DNA from: Gadus chalcogrammus
Lineage: Eukaryota > Chordata > Actinopteri > Gadiformes > Gadidae
DNA length: 64,000 nucleotides
Assembly (NCBI RefSeq): GCF_026213295.1
Contig: NC_079417.1
Span: forward strand, 3,386,143-3,450,142
Direction of reading: 5' to 3'
Shown: positions 11,606 through 47,940 of the stretch, one piece after another
Layout of the letters: every line of letters starts with the position of its first letter
How positions within the stretch are numbered: the first letter of the stretch is position 1
Position numbers and translations under genes: made by a program
Notes under the pieces: model-generated
Database searches by the model: none
What the model was told of the DNA's origin: nothing
Seen by the model: the letters and a program-made list of their open reading frames with translations, nothing else

Positions 11606-12780
11606 ATGGCTGCAAATGTGCGCAATTCCGTTTCGTCTCTCAAAGAAGTTCCTTTTAGTCGATGTTCCAATTCAGAAAAATTGGCATTAAAACAATCAGG
11701 ACCTCCTAGACCAAATTAATCATTAAACACATTTCTGTAAAGGGGGGAAAGTCCTACACCCGAGGATTTTCAACAAATTGGTAGGAGAAAAAAAGCATGC
11801 TAGCAGGTTGTGAAGAAGCTAACGCAGTCTTCTGCTACCACTGCCTACTCTTCCACCCTGACGAAAGACAGCACTGTTTGGATATCGACTGGTGTGACAG
11901 ATATGCACCATCTGTCTGAGAAAATCAAGAAGCATGAGATGTCAAAGATCCACATGGATAGCAGCTTGAGATTTGCGACTATTGGGAGGGTGAACATTAC
12001 CACTCAACTGGACGAGGGATACCGGCTAGCTGGTGTGTTCGAGTTGGCTTTGCGAGGCAAGGTTGAGACGGAGGGCTCCAAAAACCCAGGTATTTTTCTT
12101 GGATTGGTGGACTTCGTGGCACAGTTGGATGAAGTTTTCGATGAACACCTGAAAAATGCCACGGTGTTCAAGGGCACATCCAAGACGGTGCAGAACGAGC
12201 TTTTGGAATGTATGCTAGCGGTCGCACGGGAAAGGATTGTGGAGGAGGTCAAGTAAGCTCGCTATCTGGCCATCCAAGCTGATGAAACTACGGACGTCTC
12301 CACGCAAACACAGCTGGTGCTTGTGCTTAGATACATTGATGACAACCATGCAGTGCAGGAACGTTTTTTTGAGTTTATTCCCATCTCGGATTCAACGTCA
12401 GTTTCAATTGCCAGTGTGCTTTTGGAGAGACTGAACCAGCTTTTGGCCGACGACAACGAAAAAATGAAACTCGTTGCACAAGCTTACGATGGTGCGAGTG
12501 TGATGAGGGGAGAGAAGGCTGGTGTGCAGCAAAAGGTGCGTGAACAATTTAAGAATGCCCATTATGTTCATTGCTATGCACATCAGCTTAATTTGATCAT
12601 GCAGCAAGCTACCTCCCGCATCAAGAAAGTCAACGTTTTCTTTTCCGATCTGAGCGGTATTGCGTCATTCTTTTCCCGGTCACCGAAACGGTGCTGCGTT
12701 CTTGACAAGATTGTTTCACGAAGTCTGCCCAGAGCTTCATCTACAAGGTGGAATTTTAACAGCAGGATGATCAACACTGT
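11606..12780 (+). pseudogene. Broken hAT transposase with TTF-type zinc finger (ZMYM1-like)
   Basis: The probable start is ATG 11606 (MAANVRNSVSSLKEVPFSR), which ends KQSGPPRPN then a stop at 11717. The TTF-type finger follows as GCEEANAVFCYHCLLFHP at about 11805-11858. A frameshift near 11860 moves translation to WISTGVTDMHHLSEKIKKHE. The frame then runs to a TAA at 12254-12256 inside VEEVK*ARYLAIQADETTD, and continues in phase to about 12777. Both early RNase H-fold aspartates are still visible (QADETTDVS and AYDGASVM), and the CYAHQLNLI block is intact. Sequence identity to the family is lost at the 43-nt palindrome 12782-12824, so the C-terminal catalytic Glu and dimerisation region are missing. 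It is non-functional, but many blocks are well preserved. Confidence 0.8.
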
Positions 12781-12781
12781 T

Positions 12782-12824
12782 CAACAACCCCATTATCTGC
12801 AAGTTGCAGATAATGGGGTTGTTG
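12782..12824. repeat. Perfect 43-nt palindrome (21-bp arms, 1-nt centre)
   Basis: The left arm 12782-12802 starts CAACAACCCC and ends ATCTGCAA. The right arm 12804-12824 is its exact reverse complement. The centre is a single G at 12803. It lies exactly where the second hAT transposase frame loses similarity. Confidence 0.95.
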
Positions 12825-13300
12825 CTTATAGTATGATTTTTTTGTTGTTGTCAGCTTGGTTGGAAAAGTGTAACGTTCAGATTCAGACTTTATTGTCATT
12901 GTGCAAACTTGTACAATGAAATTGGGGAACGTCAAAATAACGTTGAGGCCTAAGCAAAGCTGCTGATGTGATGTTTGTGGTATTTTTGTGTTTTTTTACT
13001 GGTATTGGTGCCGTGATACAATGTTGCGAAGGTTTTGTATGTTTGTGTATTTACATGCTGTGTGTATATTTAATGTGCCGCCGTGCACACAATGCAAATG
13101 TTTTATTTGGCTGTTTGTGTGTGTTACTATATACGAGCTAAGTGCGTCCTACGGAAACGTTGTTGGCCATGCTGATGATTTCGCGCTGCTGTGAACTGTT
13201 GCGATTGAGTTTTTTGTGCACCTGTCCGTCATAATATTTATGTGGGCCCTCCCACACAATCTACCTCCCACTGCAGAGATTTGCTATGGCGCCGGGTCTG

Positions 13301-13722
13301 ACACAAGGTGTAATGCTAGATGACTCAGTGGCCCTAAAACGCCATCGTAGGACCATGTCTGACATTAACGTTTATCTAGATATTTTTTGTCAAATCAATT
13401 TAGTTGCTGGGTTAAATTAATTGAACATTCCTTCAGTTGTGGGGTTTTCTGGTTTGATTCCTGTACGGTAGCGATGAAAGCATCGTCAGATAACTTGGAC
13501 CAGCGTCTGTGCTCAGGAAAGTTCAAACAACGTATTAGCTCGCCATTCTCAAGAAGTCCTGACAACGTCTATTACCACCGTAGTTTATCAAGATCCCAAA
13601 TGAAGCATGACTAAACTAAATGTCAGACAAAGACATACAGTTAAACTTCTACAATTGTCAACTCCAGTAGATTTGTTGTCATGATTCTAATGAAAAAGGT
13701 CCCTACTTTATGCGCTTAATAT
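13301..13722. other. Short gene-free spacer upstream of the tRNA gene
   Basis: No coherent open frame or recognised repeat is visible between the hAT right end and the tRNA. Any upstream modulators of the tRNA would be here, but none is identifiable by eye. Confidence 0.5.
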
Positions 13723-13795
13723 GGGCTAGTGGCGCAATGGATAACGCGTCTGACTACGGATCAGAAGATTCTAGGTTCGACTCCTGGCTAGCTCG
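13723..13795 (+). tRNA. tRNA-Arg (anticodon ACG)
   Basis: A 73-nt cloverleaf. The acceptor stem GGGCTAG pairs with CTAGCTC (one G-U). The D arm contains TGGCGCAATGGATAACG (A box). The anticodon loop CTGACTACGGATCAG carries ACG, which reads CGN arginine codons after A34-to-inosine editing. The T arm has GGTTCGACTCC (B box), and the discriminator base is G. Nearly every position matches the vertebrate tRNA-Arg-ACG as I remember it; the change at acceptor pair 5-68 (to T-A) is compensatory. There is no intron. A TTTT Pol III terminator follows at 13799-13802. No CCA is encoded, as expected for a nuclear gene. It is likely functional and internally promoted. Confidence 0.95.
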
Positions 13796-13798
13796 ATC

Positions 13799-13808
13799 TT
13801 TTGTTTTT
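13799..13808 (+). terminator. Pol III terminator of tRNA-Arg
   Basis: TTTTG followed by a longer T run, starting 4 nt after the tRNA 3' end. This is the usual Pol III stop signal. Confidence 0.8.
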
Positions 13809-13989
13809 TTACATGTAACTCTTGGGCTGGAAATTTCAATAACAATAGTCAAATGAAACAGGTCCGTTTTTGAATTGCAGTAAAACGACGGTAAACGGAT
13901 GTAGAGACAAAAAAAAACGAAATTCCATTGACTAAATAATGGGAAAAGTATCTACCTCCCTCTGCTGGTGACTTAGGGTTAAGGCACAT

Positions 13990-14515
13990 GGCGCCCCAAC
14001 CTGTCAACTACCGCTGCTGCGACACTCATCCACACTTTCATTTCATCCAAGCTTGACTACTGCAATGGTCTTCTCTACGGCACCACCAACAAAGTCCTCA
14101 AAAAACGTCTATATGTCAAGAACTCAGCTGCACGCCTCCTCACTGGTACCCGCTCCAGAGAACACATCACACCTGTCCTCCGTGAACTCCATTGGCTTCC
14201 AATTAAACACAGAATCAACTTCAAAATCTTACTCATCACCTACAAGGCCCTCAACAGCCTAGCCCCCCCCCCTACCTTGCCGACCTCCTCCATCACCACG
14301 CCCCCTCCTGATTCCTCAGGTCCATCTCTGCCAACCTGCTACAAGTTCCACGGACTGAGCGACGGACTTGGGGTGATCGGGCCTTCTCAGTTGCTGCCCC
14401 CACCCTTTGGAATTCACTCCCCTCCCACATCAAAGTCTCTCCAACCCTCTCTTCTTTCAAATCTGCACTCAAAACATACCTTTTTACACTAGCCTTCCCC
14501 ACCTAACTCCCACCG
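13990..14515 (+). mobile_element. L2-type LINE fragment (C-terminal reverse-transcriptase region)
   Basis: Read on the plus strand with small frame corrections, the fragment gives FISSKLDYCNGLLYGT (about 14037), KNSAARLLTGTRSREHITPV, LRELHWLPIKHRINFKILL, YKALNSLAPPYL-like, DRAFSVAAPTLWNSLP and SSFKSALKTYLFT near 14483. This order is the standard C-terminal thumb region of fish L2/Rex1-like LINEs. The ATG frames 14053-14262 and 14277-14492 are out of phase with this protein. The copy is truncated and inactive. Confidence 0.85.
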
Positions 14516-15995
14516 TATTCTTCATGTTTAACCTCTGTTTTTTCTAATGAAGGAGGCTCGATTTTGAAGTATGGCTCTTCGGAAATACAGATATGGGATT
14601 AAAAAACAAAACTAATTATATATTGTGCCAAGTAATCATCATGTATTGTGATACAATTATCATAGGCCTACGTGTTTTTATAAGGAACATTTAAGAAAAG
14701 CATAAGTGGATCAATGGAAGACACCCAAAAGCCTCAACCCAACAGAAGTGTGCATGAACGGAGTTAAAAACGAAGCTATATTTAATACGATACCTTCACC
14801 TATGCCAGGTCATCGTTATCATAGAAGAATATGATGGTCTGTGTTGAGCTTTTTGCAATTATGTTTTCCGTTTAACCACTTGTATTTGTCGAATTTGAAA
14901 GCGTTTTAGTTGGTGTGTTCGTTCTTTAGCACGTTGATAACTATTGCAGCTTAGCCTTGATCCCTAAAGTCTCGCGATACCAGACGAAATCTGCGTTTTT
15001 TTCTTTTAGCAAAATAAGGTAATTGTCATAACTGAAGTCTGATTAGCATTCAAAAATATCTTCCAATTTTGGGATAGCATATTTTATCAGTTTAGGTATT
15101 ACTTATATTGCAATTCTTTCAAATTAAACCTAACATAAAAACCTTTTCTTCAAAGCTTACGAAACCAGTGTAATATAGTTATTGAGGGTCTAGTCTACTC
15201 CCATGTCAAATATGGAAGGATTTTGGATCTTGAATGAGTCTGCAGTCTCACAAGAAAGTAAGAAGTTAAAAGTTCATGCCTGCTCTTAATAACTGTTCCG
15301 ACTGTTTTCCGGAGTGAAAACAACATTGGTTTAGTCACCCTCAAAAGGTCTAATAATTTAATACTTGGTTTCTTCTACTTTGTTACTTCCATTTTTTTTT
15401 TTCCAGCCCCATCAGGACTTAACTTAGATATACAATTCCTTCAATGTGACACTGACATTATTGCACTCAAATCATTTTTGTAAATAATTTATTGGATTAT
15501 TGAAAATAACTTCACTTCAAGAGTAAATCAGATAAATATAGGTTATTTGAGTCAATGCATGGTTATACAGAAAAAAAACGTTGGAAATAGTTATTTGTCG
15601 GGCAAGCTATATTATTCTACTGGGTACAGTATATTTATATAGTCTGTGTCCTTATAGCCCTAGTTGAAATATAAAGACTACTTCGAAATAACAATTTCAA
15701 AACATATCAGCAATTTCCATGGAACTTACTTCATAATTATGCTAATTATAAAATATTTAGCGATGTGGGCCCAATTTAAATTAGTGCCCAAACCACATAA
15801 TGGTTCAGATGAATAATATTCAGGACAACTAGACCTAAACCAGGATCACACTGCGATGATTGCCTACTTACAGAGACACACAAAAGACACAAAATCAATC
15901 TCATAGAAATGTATTGAATGTCCACTTTTTTTTGCTTCTTCTATTTCTTTGGCAGTTCCTTCATATGTCCACCAGGGGGCTCCCTTAACCCAAAA
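14516..15995. other. LIMD1 3' flank and 3' UTR region, no other gene
   Basis: AT-rich sequence without a coherent open frame. Position 15493-15488 on the minus strand reads AATAAA and is a candidate poly(A) signal for LIMD1, about 500 nt after its stop codon. Nothing else is recognised. Confidence 0.45.
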
Positions 15996-33330
<17,335 letters not shown>

Positions 33331-33900
33331 TTTGAAAAGTTGTTCGCCGTTGGCGTTTTGACAAAGTAGCAGAATGAACAAAAGCCTGGTAGGATGAGGA
33401 TCACAGACTAGAGACTGGTACCAGCATCAGAAAGTTACACCGCGTCTCGTCTTGAGGTCCCGAAGCGGAGCAGTGTCCATGGGGCACTGAATGTACCAAG
33501 GCTCTTTGGTCAAAAGTTGATATTCCTCTTCTGAGCCGAATTCGACTTTTCGTCGCATTAGTGAGTAACCAACACGTTCTTCGTTACTCAGTTTAAGTGG
33601 TTCCAAACTGTGATGCGGTGCGCTGTCTGGCTATAACGAAAAGATCCAACGACCCCTTTTAAAACTTAAATCATGGCGCTGGGCGCGGAACCCCTTCATT
33701 GAGAACTTTCCCCTTGGGCAACTTTATCACAAAAACAGTTGGTTACTTACAATGTCGCGCTTATACATCCGTGCGAAGAAGGCTGCTCCTGCTGCCAACA
33801 CGTCTTACTGGACACAGTGGCGTTGGTAAGACTCAGTCAGGAGTGGATAGACCCCGGCGTGGCCAGTGGACCGTGGGACCTGGGCGCAGTTAGCTTTTAA
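33331..33900 (-). promoter_or_regulatory. LIMD1 5' UTR and probable promoter region
   Basis: Moderately GC-rich sequence directly upstream of the LIMD1 start. No TATA box is evident, and I cannot fix a transcription start. A GC-rich stretch with CpGs at 33740-33900 is the likeliest core-promoter area; this is inference from position only. Confidence 0.35.
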
Positions 33901-33906
33901 AGGCGC

Positions 33907-34268
33907 AGAGCGCATATCTAAACTACCGTAATGACACAGCTACCACGACTCAAATCTACTCTACCGTAATGGACCCATATACCTAAGCGCATATCTTCGC
34001 TACCGTAATGACAAATCTTCCTCAGCTCATATCTACTCTACCGTAATGACACGTCTTCCTCAGCTCATATCTACTCTACCGTAATGACACGTCTTCCTCA
34101 GCTCATATCTACTCTACCGTAATGACAAATCTTCCTCAGCTCATATCTACTCTACCGTAATTACACGTCTTCCTCAGCTCATATCTTGTCTACCGTAATG
34201 ACAGATCTACCTAAGCCCACACCTACTTTACCCTGATGACACGTCTGCCTCAGCTCATATCTAGTCTG
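33907..34268. repeat. 38-bp minisatellite upstream of LIMD1
   Basis: About nine copies of a unit containing CTCATATCTACTCTACCG, TAATGACA and TCTTCCTCAG. The central copies (34020-34160) are nearly identical and the flanks decay. It lies about 0.6-0.9 kb upstream of the LIMD1 start codon. Confidence 0.9.
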
Positions 34269-34279
34269 TGCTGTCTCTC

Positions 34280-36239
34280 TGAGCTGTCTCAGCTCATATT
34301 TACTTATGCTATCCATCAGACTGGGGGAGTATTTGATGTATTAGGGGGCCATTGGTACAATAGCCAGATAGGGAATTGAACCAGCACATCGGGGTTCGCA
34401 CCCTACTCTTGCTATGACTGTCTTGACCACAGGGAGTCAGAACCTTGGCCTTTTGTCGGGAAAAAACTTCTGACGTTATTGAAACTAGCATGTAAACAGG
34501 CAGGCGTTTGTCTAGTTTCTGTACAAATAAGGCATTGGAGAGAATACACGACAGAATGTACTTTACGTAGGAAAAGTAAATGGCTCCTATTGTGATTCAT
34601 TGTATTCCCTCCGGATTGAGGTCAACACCTGAGCAGCCTCAGCAAGGCCAACCCACTCACAGTCACATGTGTGCAGGGAGCTTGGCCTTACGCATGGAAC
34701 AATTAAAGGAACGACGGACCACCTCCAACACAATGAGCTCACGGAAAACTGCTTCCAAAGCGTGACCAAATAAACTCGAAAAAGGTTCCAGCCCCAGGAG
34801 TCTGGATTGTCACTGGTACACAAATATGCGCCCTGGTTTACTATAGTCTCTAATTTTCGCAAATGGAATATGGATGGGTGGGTGTGTGCTTATGTGTGTG
34901 CGTATGTGTTTGTGAGTGTGTAAAGGGAAGTTCGAAACGTAACAAAGGGAGATCTCATGATACATTTGTCAAGAAAACTCACACTTAATACTGTTGCCAA
35001 TTGAATACTTCGGTCTCCATAGAAACTGCCGAGTGTGACGTAAGTGTTATATGAATTCAGTTGCTATCGGTAACCAACTTTTATTAATCACACACCTCAG
35101 AAATTTGCTCAACCACATTTTCACTGCTAAGGCTGTTTCTTTATTATCAACATGCCGTCTATAACTAAGTCAGATCGATCAAGACGACATTACCAGCATG
35201 GATATAAAGTTGACTAGTTTTAAGATGAGGCCTAGTTGCTATGATGCACTCTAATTTTATTTCATGGGCTATCTTCACAACAGAATAGATTAAAATGGTC
35301 AGATGATTTCATCAAAATACATTTGGTAATAATTGAGAAGTCATGGGATAAATATTAAATAATTATTTCTTCAAATTATTTTCCGGAATCACTTCTCTTC
35401 AAAAGCCAAGGAAGGGGAACTGGTGATCAGCTTGCATAACCGATGAATCATTTTCTGACATTAAAAAGGATTTGTAATGAATGACAATTATATTATGAGT
35501 CAAGAAAATGTAAGTTTAAAAATGACATAAATCTGTCATGGTGTACGCCTAAAGGATCTGTCCATATTTATCATGTTTGAAGGCTTGAAGGCATTCAGGA
35601 TTGACCAATACTCTTCTACGGGAAAGAGACAGCAGGTAAAAGTGGACTAAGCCAAGGCTTTGGGCCAAACATCCCCTCATTCCTGGGTTCACTTCCTGTT
35701 GTTCTGCTTCTCCTGTCAGCCACATCCTGTCTCCGGACCGTCAGACCAGAGCAATGTGGAGAAAAGGTTATGAGAGCAACCATGGGGGCAGGCCCCTTGC
35801 ATTATTGTCTATGGGTGAAACAATGTTGGATCAAAATAAAAAATATTTATCTATACATTTACATTTATATATATTAATAAAAAATACAGAACATTTGGTT
35901 TGAAATCTATATATCCAGACATGTGTACAAATGTATCCGTATGAACTATATCCATATAATAACTTTAAGTGGTTGAGAGAGCATTATATAGCAACGTTAT
36001 GCTGTACAGTTCCGAATTATTCGTCGGAGCCATCATTAATGGGACTGTGATTCCCACAACAATGAACTCAAAATGTGTGACCCGTTATGTCCCTCCAACA
36101 GGGGGCGATGACAGTGGCTGCACAACACGTTCAAAGATGCTCTGTGGTCAGATCAGCTCAGAGGGAGTCCTTTGAATGTGTGTGTTTTGGCGAGAGAAGG
36201 CGGGTCTTCAGAGCGATATCTGTTACATAGTTACGTGGG
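34280..36239. other. LARS2-LIMD1 spacer, no gene seen
   Basis: AT-rich intergenic DNA. Short open frames at 34309-34862 and 35969-36175 show no family features. Nothing else is recognised. Confidence 0.5.
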
Positions 36240-36247
36240 TTTAGAGG

Positions 36248-36487
36248 CAGTGGCGGACTCAGTGTTTGAAGGGCAGGGGCGAAAAAATAAAAAGGGCACA
36301 TTCTTGCTCTAGGGGGAACATCGTCATAATTCATTGTATGAAGGGGCCCCCATTAATTTTTTTCACATGTAAAGGGCAGCCAATAAGGCACTTTCTCTCG
36401 TATTCGCCATTCTTGAGGGCACTTTTTCAACCATGGAGGCACGAGTGGGGGCGACCCCCCCCCCCCCACCCCCCGAGTCCACCACTG
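36248..36487. mobile_element. hAT-type MITE, copy 2 (same family as 30799-31163; TSD TTTAGAGG)
   Basis: It begins CAGTGGCGGACTCAG and ends GAGTCCACCACTG. Perfect 8-bp target duplications TTTAGAGG lie at 36240-36247 and 36488-36495. The interior shares TGTTTGAAGGGCAG, AAAAATAAAAAGGG.CACATTCT, CACATGTAAAGGGCAGCCAATAAGGCAC-like blocks with copy 1 but lacks about 125 bp of it. Confidence 0.92.
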
Positions 36488-37082
36488 TTTAGAGGTAAGG
36501 GACGAGAGATGCAGACTTCAGACTGATATCTGTTACATTGTTATGGGTCTTAGAGGTGAGAGTTCAGAGGTAGGGCGGGACTTCCGTTAGAGGCAAATCT
36601 TTTGGCACTCCATGTTTTGGATAATTTGTCAAATACTTTCTCGAAACGACTGCATATATTTTCTGCTTGTCAATGTTGATGTTCCTGTCATGTGCTTCTG
36701 TGGCCTGGCAGACGGTCCTGTGGCTATGTAAGGCTCTCAGCTCCATGGCTGAGGCCACCGATACGAGGCTAAGCTAAGCCCACATACAGGCGGGACAGCC
36801 AGACGGACAGACACGCAGCCAGACAGAAAGTCTGTGAGACGGATGGACCGACAGAGACCCAGACTGACAAACAGAAAGGGTGTGTGATCCTCTGAGATAT
36901 AACAACTGGAAGAGAAAGTGAACCGACCGCCACGCCAAAGGAAGTACAGCCGTGACACACGATGATACGAAAAAACAGTATTTTATATTATTTACACTCC
37001 CTTTAAGATATATGTACAAAAAGAGTTATTCATCCATCACAATAAAAACGGTCTCTGGCGTGTCTGACTGACGGAAGGAGGG

Positions 37083-37112
37083 CAAGACAGACAGACAGAC
37101 AGACAGACAGTC
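37083..37112. repeat. (GACA)n tetranucleotide repeat
   Basis: About seven ACAG units just downstream of the LARS2 stop codon, probably in its 3' UTR. Confidence 0.85.
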
Positions 37113-37142
37113 AGAGAGGATTCTCCTGCGCTTCGCCCCGCA

Positions 37143-45002
<7,860 letters not shown>

Positions 45003-45188
45003 GATTCAGGCCACCTGAGCACCACAACAGGCAGGGGAGATCAGATGAGGGTTATGGCGCTTTTGTGTTCAGCAATGAATTCGTCCTTTAACGTGGATTG
45101 GGAAACGCCCTGGATGTTGGAACAGATGTTAAACGAAAGCCAGCTTTCTTGGCTTGGGCAAGCCCAACATTTTTGTTGTGGTTTTAAA

Positions 45189-45263
45189 CAGGGGCGATTC
45201 TAGGGAGTGTGGGGGCCCTAGGCAGAGGATTGTTGACGGGGGGGGGTATGGAGCGATTGTTGA

Positions 45264-45298
<35 letters not shown>

Positions 45299-45406
45299 AT
45301 GGAGCGATTATTATTATTTATTTTTTTTGGCTCTAGGGGGCCCTCTAGTAGTGGCCCGGGGCCCCAAGCAATTGCCTGGTATGCCTAATGGGATGCAGCG
45401 CCTCTG
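45189..45406. mobile_element. hAT-type MITE with perfect 8-bp target duplication GTTTTAAA
   Basis: It starts CAGGGGCGATTCTAGG and ends GCAGCGCCTCTG. GTTTTAAA lies on both sides (45181-45188 and 45407-45414). 218 bp, non-coding. It contains a 33-nt poly(G) at 45265-45297. Its 5' end resembles that of the hAT element at 11238. Confidence 0.92.
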
Positions 45407-45915
45407 GTTTTAAACCTCAAATAGGCCTGGATCCCAAAACTTTGAAGAAAGAAAACGAATCGCAGATGGCCCACTACATGGTTTTCTGTGTAAGTCGCTG
45501 ACAGTTGGTTTTCAACTAGTTTGAACCAGTCCGTACAAAAGTCTGTAGGGTAAATCTGAGTTGTGTGCTGCTACCCCTGTAGTTTGTTTTAGGTGATTAA
45601 TCTAGGCACATTGCACGTTTTCTGCAAATAGCCAGTGTTCCAAAGTGTTCCAAACCAAGGAAATAATTAAATTAATAATGTATGTTCTGATTAAATCAAA
45701 TCTCATTCTGTACTTCTACTCACCATTAAAAAGGTGAGTTTACAAAGAAATAAAGTTACAGAGTGCTCCTTGAAGTCATCCCTCAAGAGCCTCCAGCTGT
45801 AACACCTTTTAAACACTACATTTGAGCCCCCCAAGGGCAAATCATCCTATTCATTGTGTGTGCTGTTAAACCAATCAGCATGCATACATCCTATATCTCT
45901 CACTGTCTTGCACAA

Positions 45916-45946
<31 letters not shown>

Positions 45947-46031
45947 TTATATATATATATATAAAAGAGAAGAGCAGACTGTCACTCAATTAATGTCTTG
46001 TTTTATCTTCTCAACCCCAGCTTGAATTAAA

Positions 46032-46120
46032 GGCTCTCTCTCCACCCCCTCCCTTCCTCTCTCTCTCCACCCCCTCCCTTCCTCTCTCTCTCCCCCCCCT
46101 CCCTTCCTCTCTCTCCCTCT
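46032..46120. repeat. Pyrimidine-rich tandem repeat (CTCTCTCCACCCCCTCCCTTC)n
   Basis: Three to four units of about 27 bp, pure pyrimidine apart from rare A. Confidence 0.8.
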
Positions 46121-47514
46121 AGGAAAACAACAACAGGTCTAGCCATCATTGGTGTAAACAACTCTGGATAAATATGTATGATATGTTTAAATATATGCAT
46201 ATTATTCTGTAATTTTACTGTAATTTGTGTTTCATAACCGCAAAATGGTATGCGCACACAATAATCATACACAAAGACACACTTTGAAAAGACATCCACA
46301 TAGCATCTTTGGCTGCAAAACAACAAGTATGACTAGACCAAGGATCTTTGTCTGTCCATCATTTTTAATATGTCGAAAATTGTAAAATGCATCATCACTA
46401 GCGTGACTGAACCATAGTGTGGACTCTGAAATGGATCCGCTCCAACTCCTCACCCGCTGACAGCTTGTATTAGCTGCCTAATCCAAGCACAAAAAGTTAC
46501 AATTCTCCAGCACTGAGAACCACTCTGCGGCTCACATGGCAACGCTTGTTCATTTTACATGGCTGGTCAATTAAAATATGACTCCAGCCATATGTATATT
46601 TGAAGTGTAGTCCCACTAAGTCCCCAGTCAGCAATGACATTAGGGTTTCCCTCTTCAGTTGAAGAGTTTTACCAGTTTACTACCCGTGCCTTATAGTTTA
46701 TTTAAGTGAAGGTGAAATAAACTAGCCAAAATAGCCTTCTACTTCCCACACAATATATATCGGAAGCAATGGGTCAGGACCTTGGAACTATGGGGTCTGC
46801 GTATCATTTGTCTGATGACCAGGTTCCCAGATAGAGCATTAATCAAACCCAAGGCAGATAGAAGCCAACCAAAGGGGATGTACATCACCGGTTGTCCATG
46901 AATGGGAATGTTCAAAATTATTTACAATAACCAAGTCTGACAGATCATGTCGAGATGACATCCGAAGAGAAGGAAATGTTTCTAACCTCAAATTCCATTC
47001 ATTTTACTTTTAAATGATAGGCTCATATTACAGCGCATTATAGTCCACCCTGATTGACAGAAAAACTATTATCTATTCTTAATAGAACATTAATGCAACA
47101 AGAATAATGCCATTATCAACCCTATTTATTTGTCTTCTCTATAGCAATCACCTTATCAACACCAGATGCTAGTGTCTGCACAGGGAACGTACAACATGTA
47201 TAGTCAAGTAGCAAGTAGCAACTCACTGTTCCTCCAAGTTGCCTGGTTTATATATGCTGTATGTGTGATATTTCATAAAGATGTCGCACAAAGAGTCACT
47301 TATCCAACAGTTTATTCATTGAGATGACCTATTCCCGGTGCTCACGATTTCTGTACGGGCGGCGCCATCTTGTTTTTTAAAACAACTTTATCAATCCCGC
47401 CTCCAATGACAATGTGTACGCCTGCGAATTGATGTTTCAAATGTAATACATATTATCTGTTAAGATATCTCTATACATCTATATATACATTCATTATATC
47501 TATATCTATATATC

Positions 47515-47545
<31 letters not shown>

Positions 47546-47699
47546 TATAATGTATTTATATATATAATATATACATACATATATAATTGCATCTATTACA
47601 TATAAATGCATTACATTACACAGAAATACATTATAAATAAATAGATATAGATATAGATAGATAAGAGATTAAGATCCAGAAGTTAAACTTAAGGTGATG

Positions 47700-47940
<241 letters not shown>

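Larger units (their letters stand above)
8317..13300. mobile_element. Composite hAT transposon region bounded by near-identical terminal inverted repeats
   Basis: The left end at 8317 reads CAGACCCGGCGCCAGAGC. The right end, read inward from 13300, is CAGACCCGGCGCCATAGC, 17 of 18 identical, and both continue AAA. CAG termini are typical of hAT elements. Inside lie two different broken hAT transposase genes, at 8797-11160 and 11606-12780. The second has its own 5' hAT-like end, CAGGGGCGGCTATAGG, at 11238. The simplest reading is nested or adjacent insertions, with the 8317 terminus being a remnant of the same family as the second element. I could not find a matching 8-bp target duplication (left flank AGGCAACT, right flank ACACAAGG), so the outer boundaries as a single element are uncertain. 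Confidence 0.55.
11238..13300 (+). mobile_element. Second hAT element (ZMYM1-like class), 5' end CAGGGGCGG
   Basis: The 5' terminus CAGGGGCGGCTATAGGGGC at 11238 resembles the ends of the MITE at 45189 (CAGGGGCGATTCTAGG). The likely 3' terminus, GCTATGGCGCCGGGTCTG, ends at 13300. The interior holds a TTF-type/hAT transposase remnant, a 43-nt palindrome, and from about 12825 onward non-coding sequence, including a dispersed fish motif (ACTTTATTGTCATTGTGC at 12885-12902). The two termini match each other only loosely and no target duplication was found, so the extent is provisional. Confidence 0.55.

Noticed and set aside
34365..34440. Sequence GGAATTGAACC...GACTGTCTTGACCAC resembling a reversed tRNA/SINE head
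   Set aside because: A and B boxes cannot both be placed and no cloverleaf folds; too weak to call a tRNA or a SINE.
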